DNA of 64,000 bases from Teredinibacter purpureus. GTDB taxonomy: Bacteria; Pseudomonadota; Gammaproteobacteria; Pseudomonadales; Cellvibrionaceae. Location of the stretch: NCBI RefSeq assembly GCF_014217335.1, contig NZ_CP060092.1, positions 4,495,501 to 4,559,500 of the forward strand, in the 5' to 3' direction. A model generated the notes under the pieces. It made no database searches. It was not told the origin of the DNA and saw nothing but the letters and a program-made list of their open reading frames with translations. Below, one piece after another: positions 55,206 through 64,000 of the stretch (positions are counted from its first letter, which is position 1; each line of letters opens with the position of its first letter). A program made the position numbers and the translations under genes.

Positions 55206-56593
55206 ATACCGCACTACCCTACGATATGCTCATAGTGGGTAGCGGCCCTGCCGGACAGAAAGCCGCTGTCCAAGCCGCTCAATCAGGGAAGACCGTAGCC
55301 CTCATCGAAAGAACGCGAGAACTGGGTGGGTCCTGCGTACATAGAGGTACTATTCCATCTAAAACCCTGAGAGAGAACGCGCTGCGCGTGCGTAACATGC
55401 GCCTGAATGCGGCCTTAGCCAATTTTGAATTGCCTGAAGATATAGAGCTTGCCACGCTTATTGATCGTTTAAACGAGGTGTTGCTCGCCCACGATAGTTA
55501 CATGCGTCGCCAACTAGAACGCAATGACGTTGAACTTGTTCACGGCCGTGCAACGTTTTTATCTGCAACTGAGATAGAAGTAACATCAGTAACAGGCGAC
55601 CATACAACGTATTGCAGCGAGAATATTTTAATTGCGACAGGCTCTCACCCGAGACACCCTAGCAACATACCTATCGATCACGAATATTTGTTCGACAGTG
55701 ACTCAATTTTATCCATGATGTATCTCCCCAAGAGTTTATTGGTACTGGGCGGGGGGGTTATTGCCAGTGAGTACGCGTCTATATTTCAAGCTCTCGGCGT
55801 AGCCGTAACCATGATTGATAAATACCCTCGTCCACTAGGCTTTTTAGACAGCGACCTTACCGATACCTTTGTCAGTGGGTTCGAGCACATGGGCGGTACG
55901 TGGCTAGGCGAAACGAGGGTGGTTAGCGCTCAATGGAATGGTGTTGATGCGGTCGTTATAGAAACGGCTGAAGGCCAGAAAATTGAAGGAGAGAAACTAC
56001 TCTGTGCGGCCGGTCGTGTAGCCAATGTAAAAGAATTAAAGATAGAGAATGCAGGGCTTGCGCTGAATGAGAGCGGCCTGATCACTGTAGATTCACAGTT
56101 AAACACGAGCGTACCCGGAATTTTCGCCGCAGGTGACGTTATTGGCCCGCCATCACTCGCATCGGCATCGATGGAACAAGGCCGACGCGCGGCCTGCCAT
56201 GCCTTAGGTATCGACCCAGGTATTATGCACCACACTATTCCAGTAGGAATCTATTCAATTCCAGAATTATCATCGGTTGGTGTAAGCGAGAAACAAGCTC
56301 GCCAAGAACACGGCGACGTTTTAGTCGGGATCGCCAAGTTTGATGAAATAGCACGAGGTCAAATTTCGGGCATTCAAGACGGAATGCTAAAAATTGTCAG
56401 TGATCCGCAAGGTGAAAAACTACTAGGCGTAATGATTGTAGGAGAAGGCGCAACCGAACTCATTCATATAGGCCAAATGGCGTTGCTCAATAACGCCAAC
56501 GTGGATGTTTTTGTAGAAAGTATTTTTAATTTCCCGACATTGGCAGAAGCCTACCGTGCTGCCGCCTTGGAAATTATTCGACAACGAAAATAG
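55202..56593 (+). CDS. sthA: Soluble pyridine nucleotide transhydrogenase
   Basis: A 463-residue FAD enzyme that moves reducing equivalents between NADPH and NAD+. The FAD-binding GSGPAG is near residue 13. The region GGSCVHRGTIPSKTLRENAL has one cysteine only where dihydrolipoamide dehydrogenases have a redox disulphide, which is diagnostic for SthA. The NAD(P)-binding motif (LGGGVIASEYASIFQALG) and the dimer-interface end (LTYNFPTLAE-like, FNFPTLAEAYRAAAL) are intact. The GTG start overlaps the HDOD gene stop by 4 bp. Confidence 0.93.
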   Translation: MNTALPYDMLIVGSGPAGQKAAVQAAQSGKTVALIERTRELGGSCVHRGTIPSKTLRENALRVRNMRLNAALANFELPEDIELATLIDRLNEVLLAHDSYMRRQLERNDVELVHGRATFLSATEIEVTSVTGDHTTYCSENILIATGSHPRHPSNIPIDHEYLFDSDSILSMMYLPKSLLVLGGGVIASEYASIFQALGVAVTMIDKYPRPLGFLDSDLTDTFVSGFEHMGGTWLGETRVVSAQWNGVDAVVIETAEGQKIEGEKLLCAAGRVANVKELKIENAGLALNESGLITVDSQLNTSVPGIFAAGDVIGPPSLASASMEQGRRAACHALGIDPGIMHHTIPVGIYSIPELSSVGVSEKQARQEHGDVLVGIAKFDEIARGQISGIQDGMLKIVSDPQGEKLLGVMIVGEGATELIHIGQMALLNNANVDVFVESIFNFPTLAEAYRAAALEIIRQRK

Positions 56594-56633
56594 AGTCTCC
56601 CGTTTTGGACGGGCCTCACCGACAGACAAGCTA

Positions 56634-57698
56634 TTAGTCTGCTTCGAGCTTATCTAAGACTAATCGCGTTTCGATAAGCCCTCTGCCGGAACTGAGTAAT
56701 ACGCCGATCCAGCGTGTTTCATCAAAACTCTCCAGTGCAATTTTGACCGTCATGGTGAGAGGAATGGATAACAGCATTCCGACTGGGCCCAACACCCACC
56801 CCCAAAAAACTAATGATAGAAAAACCACTAATGTTGATAAGTCCAACCCTCTGCCCATCACTCGTGGCTCGAGAATATTGCCCACACCAAAATTAACCGC
56901 CAAGAAACCGACTCCCACCAAGGCGGCTTCCCCAAAGCCCAGCTGTACTATTGCCAACAAAACGGCTGGCACTGCGGCAATAATAGACCCTAGTGTTGGA
57001 ACAAAGTTAAGTAAAAAGGCAAGCATTCCCCATAAAACAAAGTAATCGACGCCTAGTATCCACAACCATATAAGCACCAAACTACCGGTCAAAAAGCTCA
57101 TGAACGCTTTTATGGCCATGTAACGATTAACACCAGCGGAAAATTGTTTTATGGCAGCAATGGTTTTCTCTGAGTTTTGAGAGGTGCTTTTGAGCTTTTC
57201 TGAAAAACCGACTTCTTCTCCCAAAATGAATATAACGGTTAGCAGTATCATGAACGCGTTGGTCATCATATTACCTAACTGCGCTAACGTATTTCCTGCA
57301 ACGGACAACGCTGCCGCAGGGTTAAAACTCGAGCGAATTTGTTGTGCATCGACATCAACGCCTAGGGCCGATAGTTTTTCAAATAAACCAGCAGTCAATT
57401 CGGTTAGCCGTTGCTGATATAAGGGGAGATCTTGGCGAAAATCCCCAATAGCGGAACCAACAACTACACCAATAACCAAACCAACAACGACTATATTGGC
57501 AACCACAATGAGCATCGCCAACCAGCCTGGCAAACCTCTCGATTTCATCCACAATAATGGAGGCGTACAAATAACGGCGATAAAAAGCGAAAGTAAAAAC
57601 GGAACTAATAACGATTCAGCCGTACGCATTCCTGCAACGACTACAATAAAAGCCGCCAAGCCGATTAAAAATACCGTGATGGGAGAACGCTGTTCCAT
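56634..57698 (-). CDS. AI-2E family membrane permease (PerM/YdgG type)
   Basis: A 354-residue inner-membrane protein with about eight hydrophobic segments in the AI-2E transporter pattern (LVPFLLSLFIAVICTPPLLW, FLLNFVPTLGSIIAAVPAVL, NILEPRVMGRGLDLSTLVVF, GPVGMLLSIPLTM). Members export various solutes, including autoinducer-2 and Na+. The substrate is unknown. It is followed on the same strand by no gene of the window (convergent with sthA) and preceded after 17 bp by the acyltransferase gene, probably its operon partner. Confidence 0.88.
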   Translation of the reverse strand: MEQRSPITVFLIGLAAFIVVVAGMRTAESLLVPFLLSLFIAVICTPPLLWMKSRGLPGWLAMLIVVANIVVVGLVIGVVVGSAIGDFRQDLPLYQQRLTELTAGLFEKLSALGVDVDAQQIRSSFNPAAALSVAGNTLAQLGNMMTNAFMILLTVIFILGEEVGFSEKLKSTSQNSEKTIAAIKQFSAGVNRYMAIKAFMSFLTGSLVLIWLWILGVDYFVLWGMLAFLLNFVPTLGSIIAAVPAVLLAIVQLGFGEAALVGVGFLAVNFGVGNILEPRVMGRGLDLSTLVVFLSLVFWGWVLGPVGMLLSIPLTMTVKIALESFDETRWIGVLLSSGRGLIETRLVLDKLEAD

Positions 57699-57715
57699 AT
57701 GCGATGCCTTTAAAA

Positions 57716-58330
57716 TTATTGATTATCGGGGATTCTACCCCGGTATTTATCTGTTAAATAATCCCGAATATTTTGCGCATCATTAACATGATCGCCGGTA
57801 GTTTGCCACTTTGGGCCAAAAATCATTGTTTTCGTAGGGTAATCCCACGCCACCACATGAACAGGAACCTCCGCCGCCGCGGCAATACGTAAAAAACCGG
57901 TTTTCCATTTATCAACTTTAGACCGAGTTCCTTCGGGTGTTATTACCACCCATACCTTTTCGTGACTTCTATACCAACCCGCTATTTGTTCAACCGTATC
58001 TTCCGCTGCGTGGCGGTCTAGAGGTATGCCACCTAAGTGTTTAAATAATGTTGCAAATGGCCAAATAAACGCTTCTTTTTTCATTAAATAAGAGACACGA
58101 ACCCCCAAAGCCATAACCACTAACATGGCTAGGATAAAATCCCAATTCGAAGTATGTGGTGCCGCCGCTAAAATTAATTTTTTATTGTTGGGTATTTCGC
58201 CTATTAGACGCCAACCCGAAAGCCGTAATAATGTTCGCCCTAACCACCGACGAAAACGCCCCCCTGCTCGAGGCATATTTGCAGGGGTATCGGGGATTAC
58301 CGAATGTGTGTGTTTCTTTTCCTGTGACAT
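57716..58330 (-). CDS. 1-acyl-glycerol-3-phosphate acyltransferase-like protein
   Basis: A 204-residue PlsC-superfamily protein. The acyltransferase HX4D motif is HTSNWD and the substrate-site motif is PEGTRSKVDKW. It is shorter than PlsC and resembles the stand-alone lysophospholipid acyltransferases of proteobacteria. The protein has a hydrophobic segment (DFILAMLVVMALGVRVSYLM) and probably sits at the inner membrane. It lies 17 bp upstream of the AI-2E permease gene. Confidence 0.85.
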   Translation of the reverse strand: MSQEKKHTHSVIPDTPANMPRAGGRFRRWLGRTLLRLSGWRLIGEIPNNKKLILAAAPHTSNWDFILAMLVVMALGVRVSYLMKKEAFIWPFATLFKHLGGIPLDRHAAEDTVEQIAGWYRSHEKVWVVITPEGTRSKVDKWKTGFLRIAAAAEVPVHVVAWDYPTKTMIFGPKWQTTGDHVNDAQNIRDYLTDKYRGRIPDNQ

Positions 58331-58504
58331 ATGTTGTCTCGACCTTCACGGTTAGTTCTATTTTGTACCCCGGTTCCTGTAGACATTCCGTTTCCATGTG
58401 CATCCCTATTTATGGGCAAAAAAGATACCCTATCGATACTAACGCTCCGTATTACCTCTTTAAACTTACGTCACACCCTACTTTGCATCCCACGAACGCA
58501 AATG

Positions 58505-60088
58505 TTAGTGCTCTCTTGTTCCTCTAAACGTAACATCAGGGTATCGTTCCTGCGACAACGATAGATTTACCCTTGTAGGCGCCAGATAAGTGAGATGGCC
58601 TCCGCCATCAATGCTTAAATTATCACTACACTTACGCCTAAACTCAGAGAGCTTTTTTTCATCGTCGCAGTCAACCCAACGTGCGGTGGTAACATTTACC
58701 GGCTCATAAAGCGCTTCTACCTTGTACTCGTCGTTCAGCCGGTACGCGACCACTTCAAACTGAAGAACCCCTACGGCTCCCACAATAATATCGTTATTGT
58801 TGAGAGGGAAAAACACCTGTGTCGAGCCTTCCTCAGACAATTGCTGTAAACCTTTCTTCAATTGCTTGGTTTTTAAAGGGTCTTTTAAACGAATTCGCCT
58901 AAATAATTCTGGCGCAAAATGCGGTATCCCGCTGAATTTTAATGCCTCACCACTGGAAAATGTATCGCCAATCTGGATGGTGCCGTGATTGTGCAAGCCA
59001 ATGATATCCCCAGCCATGGCTTCTTCGACATGGCTACGATCACCCGCTAAAAATGTAACGGCATCGGCGATTTTGACATCTTTTCCTAAACGCACGTGAC
59101 GCATCTTCATGCCTTTAGTGTACTTACCTGAACATACACGCATAAACGCAATGCGATCGCGGTGTTTCGGGTCCATATTCGCTTGGATTTTGAAGATAAA
59201 CCCACTAAATTTTTCTTCGTGAGGCTCAACCAAGCGCTCTTCGGTGACTCGGCCAAGAGGTTTGGGTGCCCATTCAACGAAGCCATCCAACATTTCGCGT
59301 ACACCAAAATTACCCAAGGCGGTCCCAAAAAACACCGGCGTTAAGCGCCCAGCCAAATACTCCTCTAACTCAAATTGATGCGTCGCACCGCGCACCAATT
59401 CAATTTCATCCCTAATGTCCTCTGCGTATGGGCCTAACAATTCATCTGCTTCGGGGCTTCCTAACCCTTGAATGGTAAGGTCTTCAGGGATGGCGTGGCC
59501 ACGCCCGCTTTTATACACATGGATAGTATCAGTGTAGAGGTTGTAGACGCCCTTAAACTCTTTGCCCATTCCCAAGGGCCAATTAATGGGTGCAGCAGCA
59601 ATTTTTAATACTGACTCGACCTCATCCATCACCTCAATGGGGTCGCGCATATCTCGGTCCATTTTGTTGACAAATGTTAGGATTGGTGTGTCACGCAGCC
59701 GACAGACCTCCATTAGTTTGATGGTTCTGTCTTCGACACCTTTCGCTCCATCAATGACCATCAGTACTGAATCTACCGCCGTTAGCGTACGGTAGGTATC
59801 TTCCGAGAAGTCTTCGTGCCCTGGCGTGTCCAGCAAGTTAACAACACGCCCTTTGTAAGGAAACTGCATAACAGAAGAGGTAACGGAGATACCGCGCTCT
59901 TGCTCCATCGACATCCAGTCGGATTTTGCATGCGGACCCTTTTTTCCTTTTACAGAACCGGCCAACTGAATCGCATTACCGAACAATAGAAGCTTCTCGG
60001 TGATGGTTGTTTTACCCGCATCCGGGTGAGAGATGATTGCAAAAGTCCTTCTCTTATTGATTTCATTGACAAAATTACTATACGACAA
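58505..60088 (-). CDS. prfC: Peptide chain release factor 3
   Basis: A GTPase that recycles RF1/RF2 from the ribosome. With a TTG start at 60088 it has 527 residues, close to the E. coli protein (529). GTPase motifs: SHPDAGKT (G1), DTPGHEDF (G3), NKMD (G4). The C-terminus ([15 protein letters not shown]) is typical. The TTG has ggag about 9 nt upstream. There is no ATG near the expected start, and the first residues ([13 protein letters not shown]) differ from the usual N-terminus. The conjugative element directly upstream suggests that the 5' end was replaced by integration. Confidence 0.93.
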   Translation of the reverse strand: MSYSNFVNEINKRRTFAIISHPDAGKTTITEKLLLFGNAIQLAGSVKGKKGPHAKSDWMSMEQERGISVTSSVMQFPYKGRVVNLLDTPGHEDFSEDTYRTLTAVDSVLMVIDGAKGVEDRTIKLMEVCRLRDTPILTFVNKMDRDMRDPIEVMDEVESVLKIAAAPINWPLGMGKEFKGVYNLYTDTIHVYKSGRGHAIPEDLTIQGLGSPEADELLGPYAEDIRDEIELVRGATHQFELEEYLAGRLTPVFFGTALGNFGVREMLDGFVEWAPKPLGRVTEERLVEPHEEKFSGFIFKIQANMDPKHRDRIAFMRVCSGKYTKGMKMRHVRLGKDVKIADAVTFLAGDRSHVEEAMAGDIIGLHNHGTIQIGDTFSSGEALKFSGIPHFAPELFRRIRLKDPLKTKQLKKGLQQLSEEGSTQVFFPLNNNDIIVGAVGVLQFEVVAYRLNDEYKVEALYEPVNVTTARWVDCDDEKKLSEFRRKCSDNLSIDGGGHLTYLAPTRVNLSLSQERYPDVTFRGTREH

Positions 60089-60340
60089 ACTTTTAACTCC
60101 GAATATGTACGCAATTATGTACGCAACTGTAAATCTACTTTGCCCCAATAATATAGAAGCTAAAAAATGACGGGTATTTTGCCCTGAAATGAGCTTGAAG
60201 TCAGGTAGTATCCAAAACTTAAACAATTATTTATCTACTGACATCCTATTATGGAGGCTGCCATACTAGCCGAGAGCTCTTTTATAATTTTGGTACGGAA
60301 CAACTGGCTCCAAACGTAAGTGAAGTAGACCGCAGAGCCC

Positions 60341-61546
60341 TTATTGCGTCTTCTCTTCATGCATATCATTTAGCTTAAGCCCTTCTCTGAGTTTATAGCT
60401 ATTTCTTTTCCCGTCTTCCAGCAACCCAATCGCATGAAGGTTTTTCAAAACTTGCTGAATAACACTGTGGTCAACACCATATTCAGCTGTTCTGAGCTTA
60501 CGAAATACCGGCGGCACCTCCCCGCTCAATATAATGCCGGGGTCACCCACACTGAAATCCACCAAGTTGCCATAGGCAAAATCGTAACCCCGTGTTGTCC
60601 AACGCGGTGGCGAATTAATTAACGCCATTTGAATAATCGCGTCCCGGCGTGGTGCGGGGTCCCAACCCGGCTCCGCAGCAGCAGACAGTAGATCCAAATC
60701 GCCCAATTCACTGAGAATGGACTGTTCAATACCCTGCCACCACTGCGTACAAAACGGCTTGCCATAGATGGGGGCATTGCTGGCATCCCACTCTACGTCC
60801 CTGAGTGCTGACCACGGATAACCTTCTCGCACTGAATCAGCACGAATCACATTGTAATAACCTGGTATTTCCTGATAGACATGAGAACCGATCCAATCAG
60901 GATCAGTCACACCATAGCGGTTTAACAAATTAGTAATAGCCGCACTGGTAGGTCGTTCCGCCAAATATTTAGATCGAGCCTCAACAAAACAATCCCTGAA
61001 AAAATCATTAATTTCATGGCGTAGCGTGGGATCACTGATTTTGGCATCGATCAGTTCATCTACATAACCCCGGTAGTTTAAGGTGGGTGGCACCGACTCC
61101 ATCACCGCACGGTTAAACCCTGAACTAAAGCTCATCACTGCGAACCAGAATACCGGCACCTTAACGGTCGCAGGCGCACCATTAAACGAAATACCCCCAC
61201 CATAGGTAGTGCGGGAATTATTTACCGTTGCTACCGGTTGTGCAGACGATCCAATCAAAGCACGCGGCGTAAAAGACAAATCCACCGCATTCAACGGCGT
61301 AGCCGGTACAGCGGCAATAACGATGACAAAGAACGCCACAAAAAACTCGACTTCAATAATACGCAACGTGGTATTACCCGCTTCTTGCGCATCCTCCCCC
61401 GCATAAGAGCGAATAATCGTATCCAGCAAGATACCCAGGAACGGCAAAAAGACCATGCCAGTCGCCACCAACACATCCCAGGTGCTGTTGTAAAACAGCC
61501 AACCAAACAAGGTAGTGAATAACTCAAGCGTGCTATCAACGGCCAT
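60341..61546 (-). CDS. TraG N-terminal domain conjugation protein, apparently truncated and chimeric
   Basis: A 401-residue protein. The first 335 or so residues follow the TraG_N proteins of ICEs (LFGWLFYNSTWDVLVATGMV, membrane segments near 15-45 and 65-85, a periplasmic part with WFAVMSFSSGFNRAV and PGYYNVIRADSVREGYPWS). Family members are usually near 500 residues and have more membrane helices at the C-terminus. Here, after about residue 337, the sequence becomes PPVFRKLRTAEYGVDHSVIQ then QVLKNLHAIGLLEDGKRNSY, which looks like the end of a winged-helix protein. A deletion fusing TraG to another gene would explain this. It starts 3 bp after the small membrane gene. Confidence 0.75.
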   Translation of the reverse strand: MAVDSTLELFTTLFGWLFYNSTWDVLVATGMVFLPFLGILLDTIIRSYAGEDAQEAGNTTLRIIEVEFFVAFFVIVIAAVPATPLNAVDLSFTPRALIGSSAQPVATVNNSRTTYGGGISFNGAPATVKVPVFWFAVMSFSSGFNRAVMESVPPTLNYRGYVDELIDAKISDPTLRHEINDFFRDCFVEARSKYLAERPTSAAITNLLNRYGVTDPDWIGSHVYQEIPGYYNVIRADSVREGYPWSALRDVEWDASNAPIYGKPFCTQWWQGIEQSILSELGDLDLLSAAAEPGWDPAPRRDAIIQMALINSPPRWTTRGYDFAYGNLVDFSVGDPGIILSGEVPPVFRKLRTAEYGVDHSVIQQVLKNLHAIGLLEDGKRNSYKLREGLKLNDMHEEKTQ

Positions 61547-61549
61547 CGT

Positions 61550-61894
61550 CTACCCCACCCACCGAAATAATGCAGCCAATGGGTTTTGAACCAGTAGCAG
61601 TTCATACAGCACGATCAAGATGATGAGTGGCCGACGACTCACGGATTGCCCACGGCATGTGGACTGGCGGTAATTGATGACGAGTCTAACTAAACGAGGC
61701 CATGACAACAGCAATACGCCATAACCAAAACCTCGCCACAAGGCCCAAGGTAATTGATTAAATTTCTGCTGAACAGCTTGATGCTCTTCACCCATCCATA
61801 GTGCCACCATAAACCCGACGACCAGTAACACAACAAACCCCATCAGCGTCCAAAGCCACAACAGACATTGCTCCTTTAGGGTAGCGAGGTTCAT
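61550..61894 (-). CDS. Small ICE membrane protein
   Basis: A 114-residue protein with two or three hydrophobic segments (CLLWLWTLMGFVVLLVVGFM, WRGFGYGVLLLSW, LIILIVLYELLLVQNPL). Its ATG overlaps the TAA of the PFL_4711-like gene by one base (TAATG), so translation is coupled. A small membrane gene in this position is usual in ICE transfer modules of this type. The individual function is unknown. Confidence 0.75.
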   Translation of the reverse strand: MNLATLKEQCLLWLWTLMGFVVLLVVGFMVALWMGEEHQAVQQKFNQLPWALWRGFGYGVLLLSWPRLVRLVINYRQSTCRGQSVSRRPLIILIVLYELLLVQNPLAALFRWVG

Positions 61895-63249
61895 TATTGC
61901 ACCCCGCCATTTTTAAGGGGTCGAGAATCCGATGACACCGCTGCTGGTGTATTCACTGACGATTGACGGGTCGCATTGTCTCGCAGCAACAACTCAATCA
62001 CGGTGGAAGTAACAAACTGACTGCGACTATCTTTTTCAAAAATAACATTGCGGATTTCACTGTCCAATTCATCCAATGCCAGCGTAATTTCATTTTGGGC
62101 AATTTTATTAGCGGCCACATAACCCTCTTTACGACCGGCCAGTAATAATCGGCGGATAATCATCGCCTCTTCCATCACTCGCGCTTCAGCGATTTCCTGT
62201 GAAAATTTATTAATCAAAATCGATTGTTCTTGTGGTGGCAGATTGCGAATAGCTAAAACAACTTGCAAGGTGATCGCAATACCGGGGGCTTCAACCTCCT
62301 CCAAGTTCTCACGAGTGGGTTGCGTTGCACCAGCGACTAAACTCACTAATAACGGGATAATATCTTCGGCGGTTTTTTCAATATGGGGCATTAAACCCTT
62401 GCCAGGGCGAGTACCCCGACTACAGGTTTCACACAAACCCACTTCAATTTCACCCAGCACTTCATTGATCCATTCATCCACCTCATTTGGGCCAGTAAAA
62501 TGCCGATACAACGGCGCACTGCTAGGCAAATCACTTTGTGTTTCAGGTGAGCGCTGCGACAATATATTCAAGCCTGCACTGGCCACATCGGACAGCACAT
62601 GAATAGGTGGTTGGTTAGCGCCGCCCTGACGTATACCCCCTACCCATTCAATACCGTCTTCTGGCGCGTCTTCGGCATCCTCTACCGCTTCGTGTATATT
62701 GGCACCACCCACACCCACTGACTGCTTCCATGAGTCACCCCAGCTCATCGTAATCCACTCATCATAGGGATTGACGTTTTGGCTAATTTCATACTGGATG
62801 CGCTCGCAACTTTTGGTCGCTAACGAAAACGCTTCATTGGCACGTAACAGTGCATTTTGGAATAAGTCGTATAAACCCGGATTGGCTTTTTGCAGGATAT
62901 AGCCCGGTAAGTTGGCAATGGCAGCAGCCGCTGCTAGTTCAATAGCATTCACCGCATTGTCCACACCGTTACGAATATTTTCCATGGAGCTTTCAATCGC
63001 CACCATCGGGTCGAAGCCACTGCAACTGAGGGCAGAAGCCTGTCCATTCAGAGAAAAATCAAGGGTAGTAATGTTGAGGCTGGGAGGAATAGCAATATCT
63101 CGGCCACCGCCTATTTTGTAATAAAACAGACTGTCATCATTAGGTGCTTCTACGGCCCGTACTGACGTACCGATGGCACAAAGACAAAGACCAATAGTGA
63201 TAAGATATGCACGGCAGCATTGAGTGGATACTCTGCTTATGCAGTTCAT
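61894..63249 (-). CDS. ICE conjugation protein, PFL_4711 family
   Basis: A 451-residue exported protein with a signal peptide ending near VRA. The body has the features of the PFL_4711 (TIGR03755) family: FSLNGQASALSCSGFDPMVA, GYILQKANPGLYDLFQNALL, an acidic middle, GLCETCSRGTRPGKGLMP with paired cysteines. The ATG at 63249 overlaps the stop of the upstream gene (ATGA); a GTG at 63255 is also in frame. It is probably a periplasmic part of the conjugation machinery. Confidence 0.85.
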   Translation of the reverse strand: MNCISRVSTQCCRAYLITIGLCLCAIGTSVRAVEAPNDDSLFYYKIGGGRDIAIPPSLNITTLDFSLNGQASALSCSGFDPMVAIESSMENIRNGVDNAVNAIELAAAAAIANLPGYILQKANPGLYDLFQNALLRANEAFSLATKSCERIQYEISQNVNPYDEWITMSWGDSWKQSVGVGGANIHEAVEDAEDAPEDGIEWVGGIRQGGANQPPIHVLSDVASAGLNILSQRSPETQSDLPSSAPLYRHFTGPNEVDEWINEVLGEIEVGLCETCSRGTRPGKGLMPHIEKTAEDIIPLLVSLVAGATQPTRENLEEVEAPGIAITLQVVLAIRNLPPQEQSILINKFSQEIAEARVMEEAMIIRRLLLAGRKEGYVAANKIAQNEITLALDELDSEIRNVIFEKDSRSQFVTSTVIELLLRDNATRQSSVNTPAAVSSDSRPLKNGGVQ

Positions 63250-64000
63250 AAACACACCTCCACCGGCACCGTAAACAGATACGCGCCCTTGGCCTCACAG
63301 CACTCATAAGGCCGCCATAACGCAAAGGCATAGCGGTTGTCTTCCGATTGTCTACCCGTAGACCATGACTGTGAATACACATCGTTTTCACCAAAGGCAT
63401 AACATTGCGTATCAACTTTGGGAGCCAGCATTTGCCAAACGCCGGTATCAGGATCGTTCTCGACCAGCTCGCCGGGCAGCCAAGTGCGGTTGTAGTTATT
63501 GCCATTCAGTGGGTTATAAACATGCGGCTGTTGGGTTTGCGTCACGATATTGCCCACACGCTGCGCAACAACAGCGGCAGCTTTCACATCGTCCTTTTGG
63601 TTGATAAAACCTGTGCGAGGCCACACCGGCCCCCATTGCTGCTGAATACCGGAGCCAACAACACGGCGGCCTGGCAGCAAGTTAAGCAGGTACAGCATTT
63701 CGGGTAGTCCCAAACGCCATACCAGCGCATCAAAGCCCGATGATAAATAGGGCTCCATCGATTCCGATTCTGAAGGACAGTAATAACCACTGTCCGCTAT
63801 CGAATCCGTTAATGAACTAAACGGGTGACCAATTGCCGTGGCTTCTTTGAAGCGTAAACTGTGATCAGTATTGGGATTGCCGCCTTCAACTCGGTGTCCA
63901 CCGCCCACAAAGGCATCGTGAAAAAGCCCCACAAAACTATCAGCTCCCTGACTTTCCAATGAACCGTATATTGATTGCGCTTCCTCCCACGGATTATCAC
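63246..64000 (-). CDS. ICE conjugation protein, PFL_4710 family (TraU-like), partial
   Basis: The frame is open to the window edge (DNPWEEAQSIYGSLESQG precedes the TTG at 63959), so the 5' end is outside. The visible 250 or so residues contain GLPEMLYLLNLLPGRRVVGS, GPVWPRTGFINQKDD, an NYNRTWLPGEL stretch and WRPYECCEAKGAYLF. These fit the PFL_4710 (TIGR03756) family, which is related to TraU and needed for mating. The stop overlaps the PFL_4711-like start. Confidence 0.85.
   Translation of the reverse strand, partial: DNPWEEAQSIYGSLESQGADSFVGLFHDAFVGGGHRVEGGNPNTDHSLRFKEATAIGHPFSSLTDSIADSGYYCPSESESMEPYLSSGFDALVWRLGLPEMLYLLNLLPGRRVVGSGIQQQWGPVWPRTGFINQKDDVKAAAVVAQRVGNIVTQTQQPHVYNPLNGNNYNRTWLPGELVENDPDTGVWQMLAPKVDTQCYAFGENDVYSQSWSTGRQSEDNRYAFALWRPYECCEAKGAYLFTVPVEVCL

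Larger units (their letters stand above)
60341..64000 (-). mobile_element. Integrative conjugative element, terminal part of transfer module
   Basis: Four tightly packed minus-strand genes (overlaps of 1 and 4 bp and a gap of 3 bp) in the order PFL_4710-like, PFL_4711-like, small membrane protein, TraG N-terminal-like. This is the conserved order of the type IV secretion module in ICEs of the G type. The element continues beyond the right end of the window. Its left limit probably lies in 60089-60340, next to prfC. Confidence 0.75.

Overview
The window looks like a chromosomal segment of a marine, plant-polysaccharide-degrading gammaproteobacterium, most likely of the Cellvibrionaceae (Teredinibacter/Saccharophagus-like). 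This is an inference from the glucuronoxylan enzymes (GH3, GH67, GH10), class Ia NrdAB with a long two-ATP-cone NrdA, SthA, DinB, GcvP and many c-di-GMP proteins. No rRNA or tRNA genes were seen.

Layout. Positions 200-5123 hold a GH3 lipoprotein and a GH67 alpha-glucuronidase. Positions 5125-17370 form a 12.2 kb accessory island bounded by a 31-bp near-perfect direct repeat (30/31); the left copy is the 3' end of the GH67 gene. The island contains an ISL3-family insertion sequence with inverted repeats and an 8-bp target duplication. It has several full and 5'-truncated copies of a REP-associated Y1 (HUH) transposase element. On the minus strand it carries a decayed Rhs polymorphic-toxin locus: a main rhs gene (5'-truncated, one amber codon) followed by displaced toxin-tip and immunity modules. 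Each tip starts at the same short boundary motif (GCACAWAAG). All four candidate immunity proteins carry an N-terminal export signal or membrane anchor.

Positions 17468-21683 hold an AGCS-family symporter, an unusual TIR-TM-PASTA-SH3 protein and a GH10 xylanase. Positions 21863-31359 hold a monothiol glutaredoxin, argD-argF, a lipoprotein and nrdA-nrdB, the last preceded by DnaA boxes and a structured leader. A REC-GGDEF diguanylate cyclase (31486-32391) is followed by a strong candidate CsrB/RsmZ-type RNA with 17 GGA triplets in about 275 nt. Then come a Nudix hydrolase, a CvpA-like protein, gcvP, a ChrR-type cupin, a solute-binding protein, a very large REG_prop/Y_Y_Y/GGDEF/EAL sensor, an ExbD, dinB, an AlgP-like histone-H1-like protein, a PilZ protein, a cNMP-binding protein, a chalcone-isomerase-like/TonB fusion, selO, a REC-like protein, an HDOD protein coupled to sthA, an AI-2E-type permease, an acyltransferase and prfC.

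Positions 60341-64000 are the end of an integrative conjugative element of the PFL_4710/PFL_4711/TraG type, lying directly upstream of prfC, whose only plausible start is a TTG. The TraG-like protein appears to have lost its C-terminal membrane part and to end in an unrelated winged-helix-like tail.

How the genes fit together: GH10, GH67 and GH3 can act in sequence on glucuronoxylan (backbone cleavage, side-chain removal, xylo-oligosaccharide hydrolysis). The CsrB-like RNA, GGDEF/EAL proteins, PilZ, cNMP and HDOD proteins suggest dense lifestyle-switch regulation. The Rhs array and the TIR-PASTA protein are the most likely conflict or defence functions.
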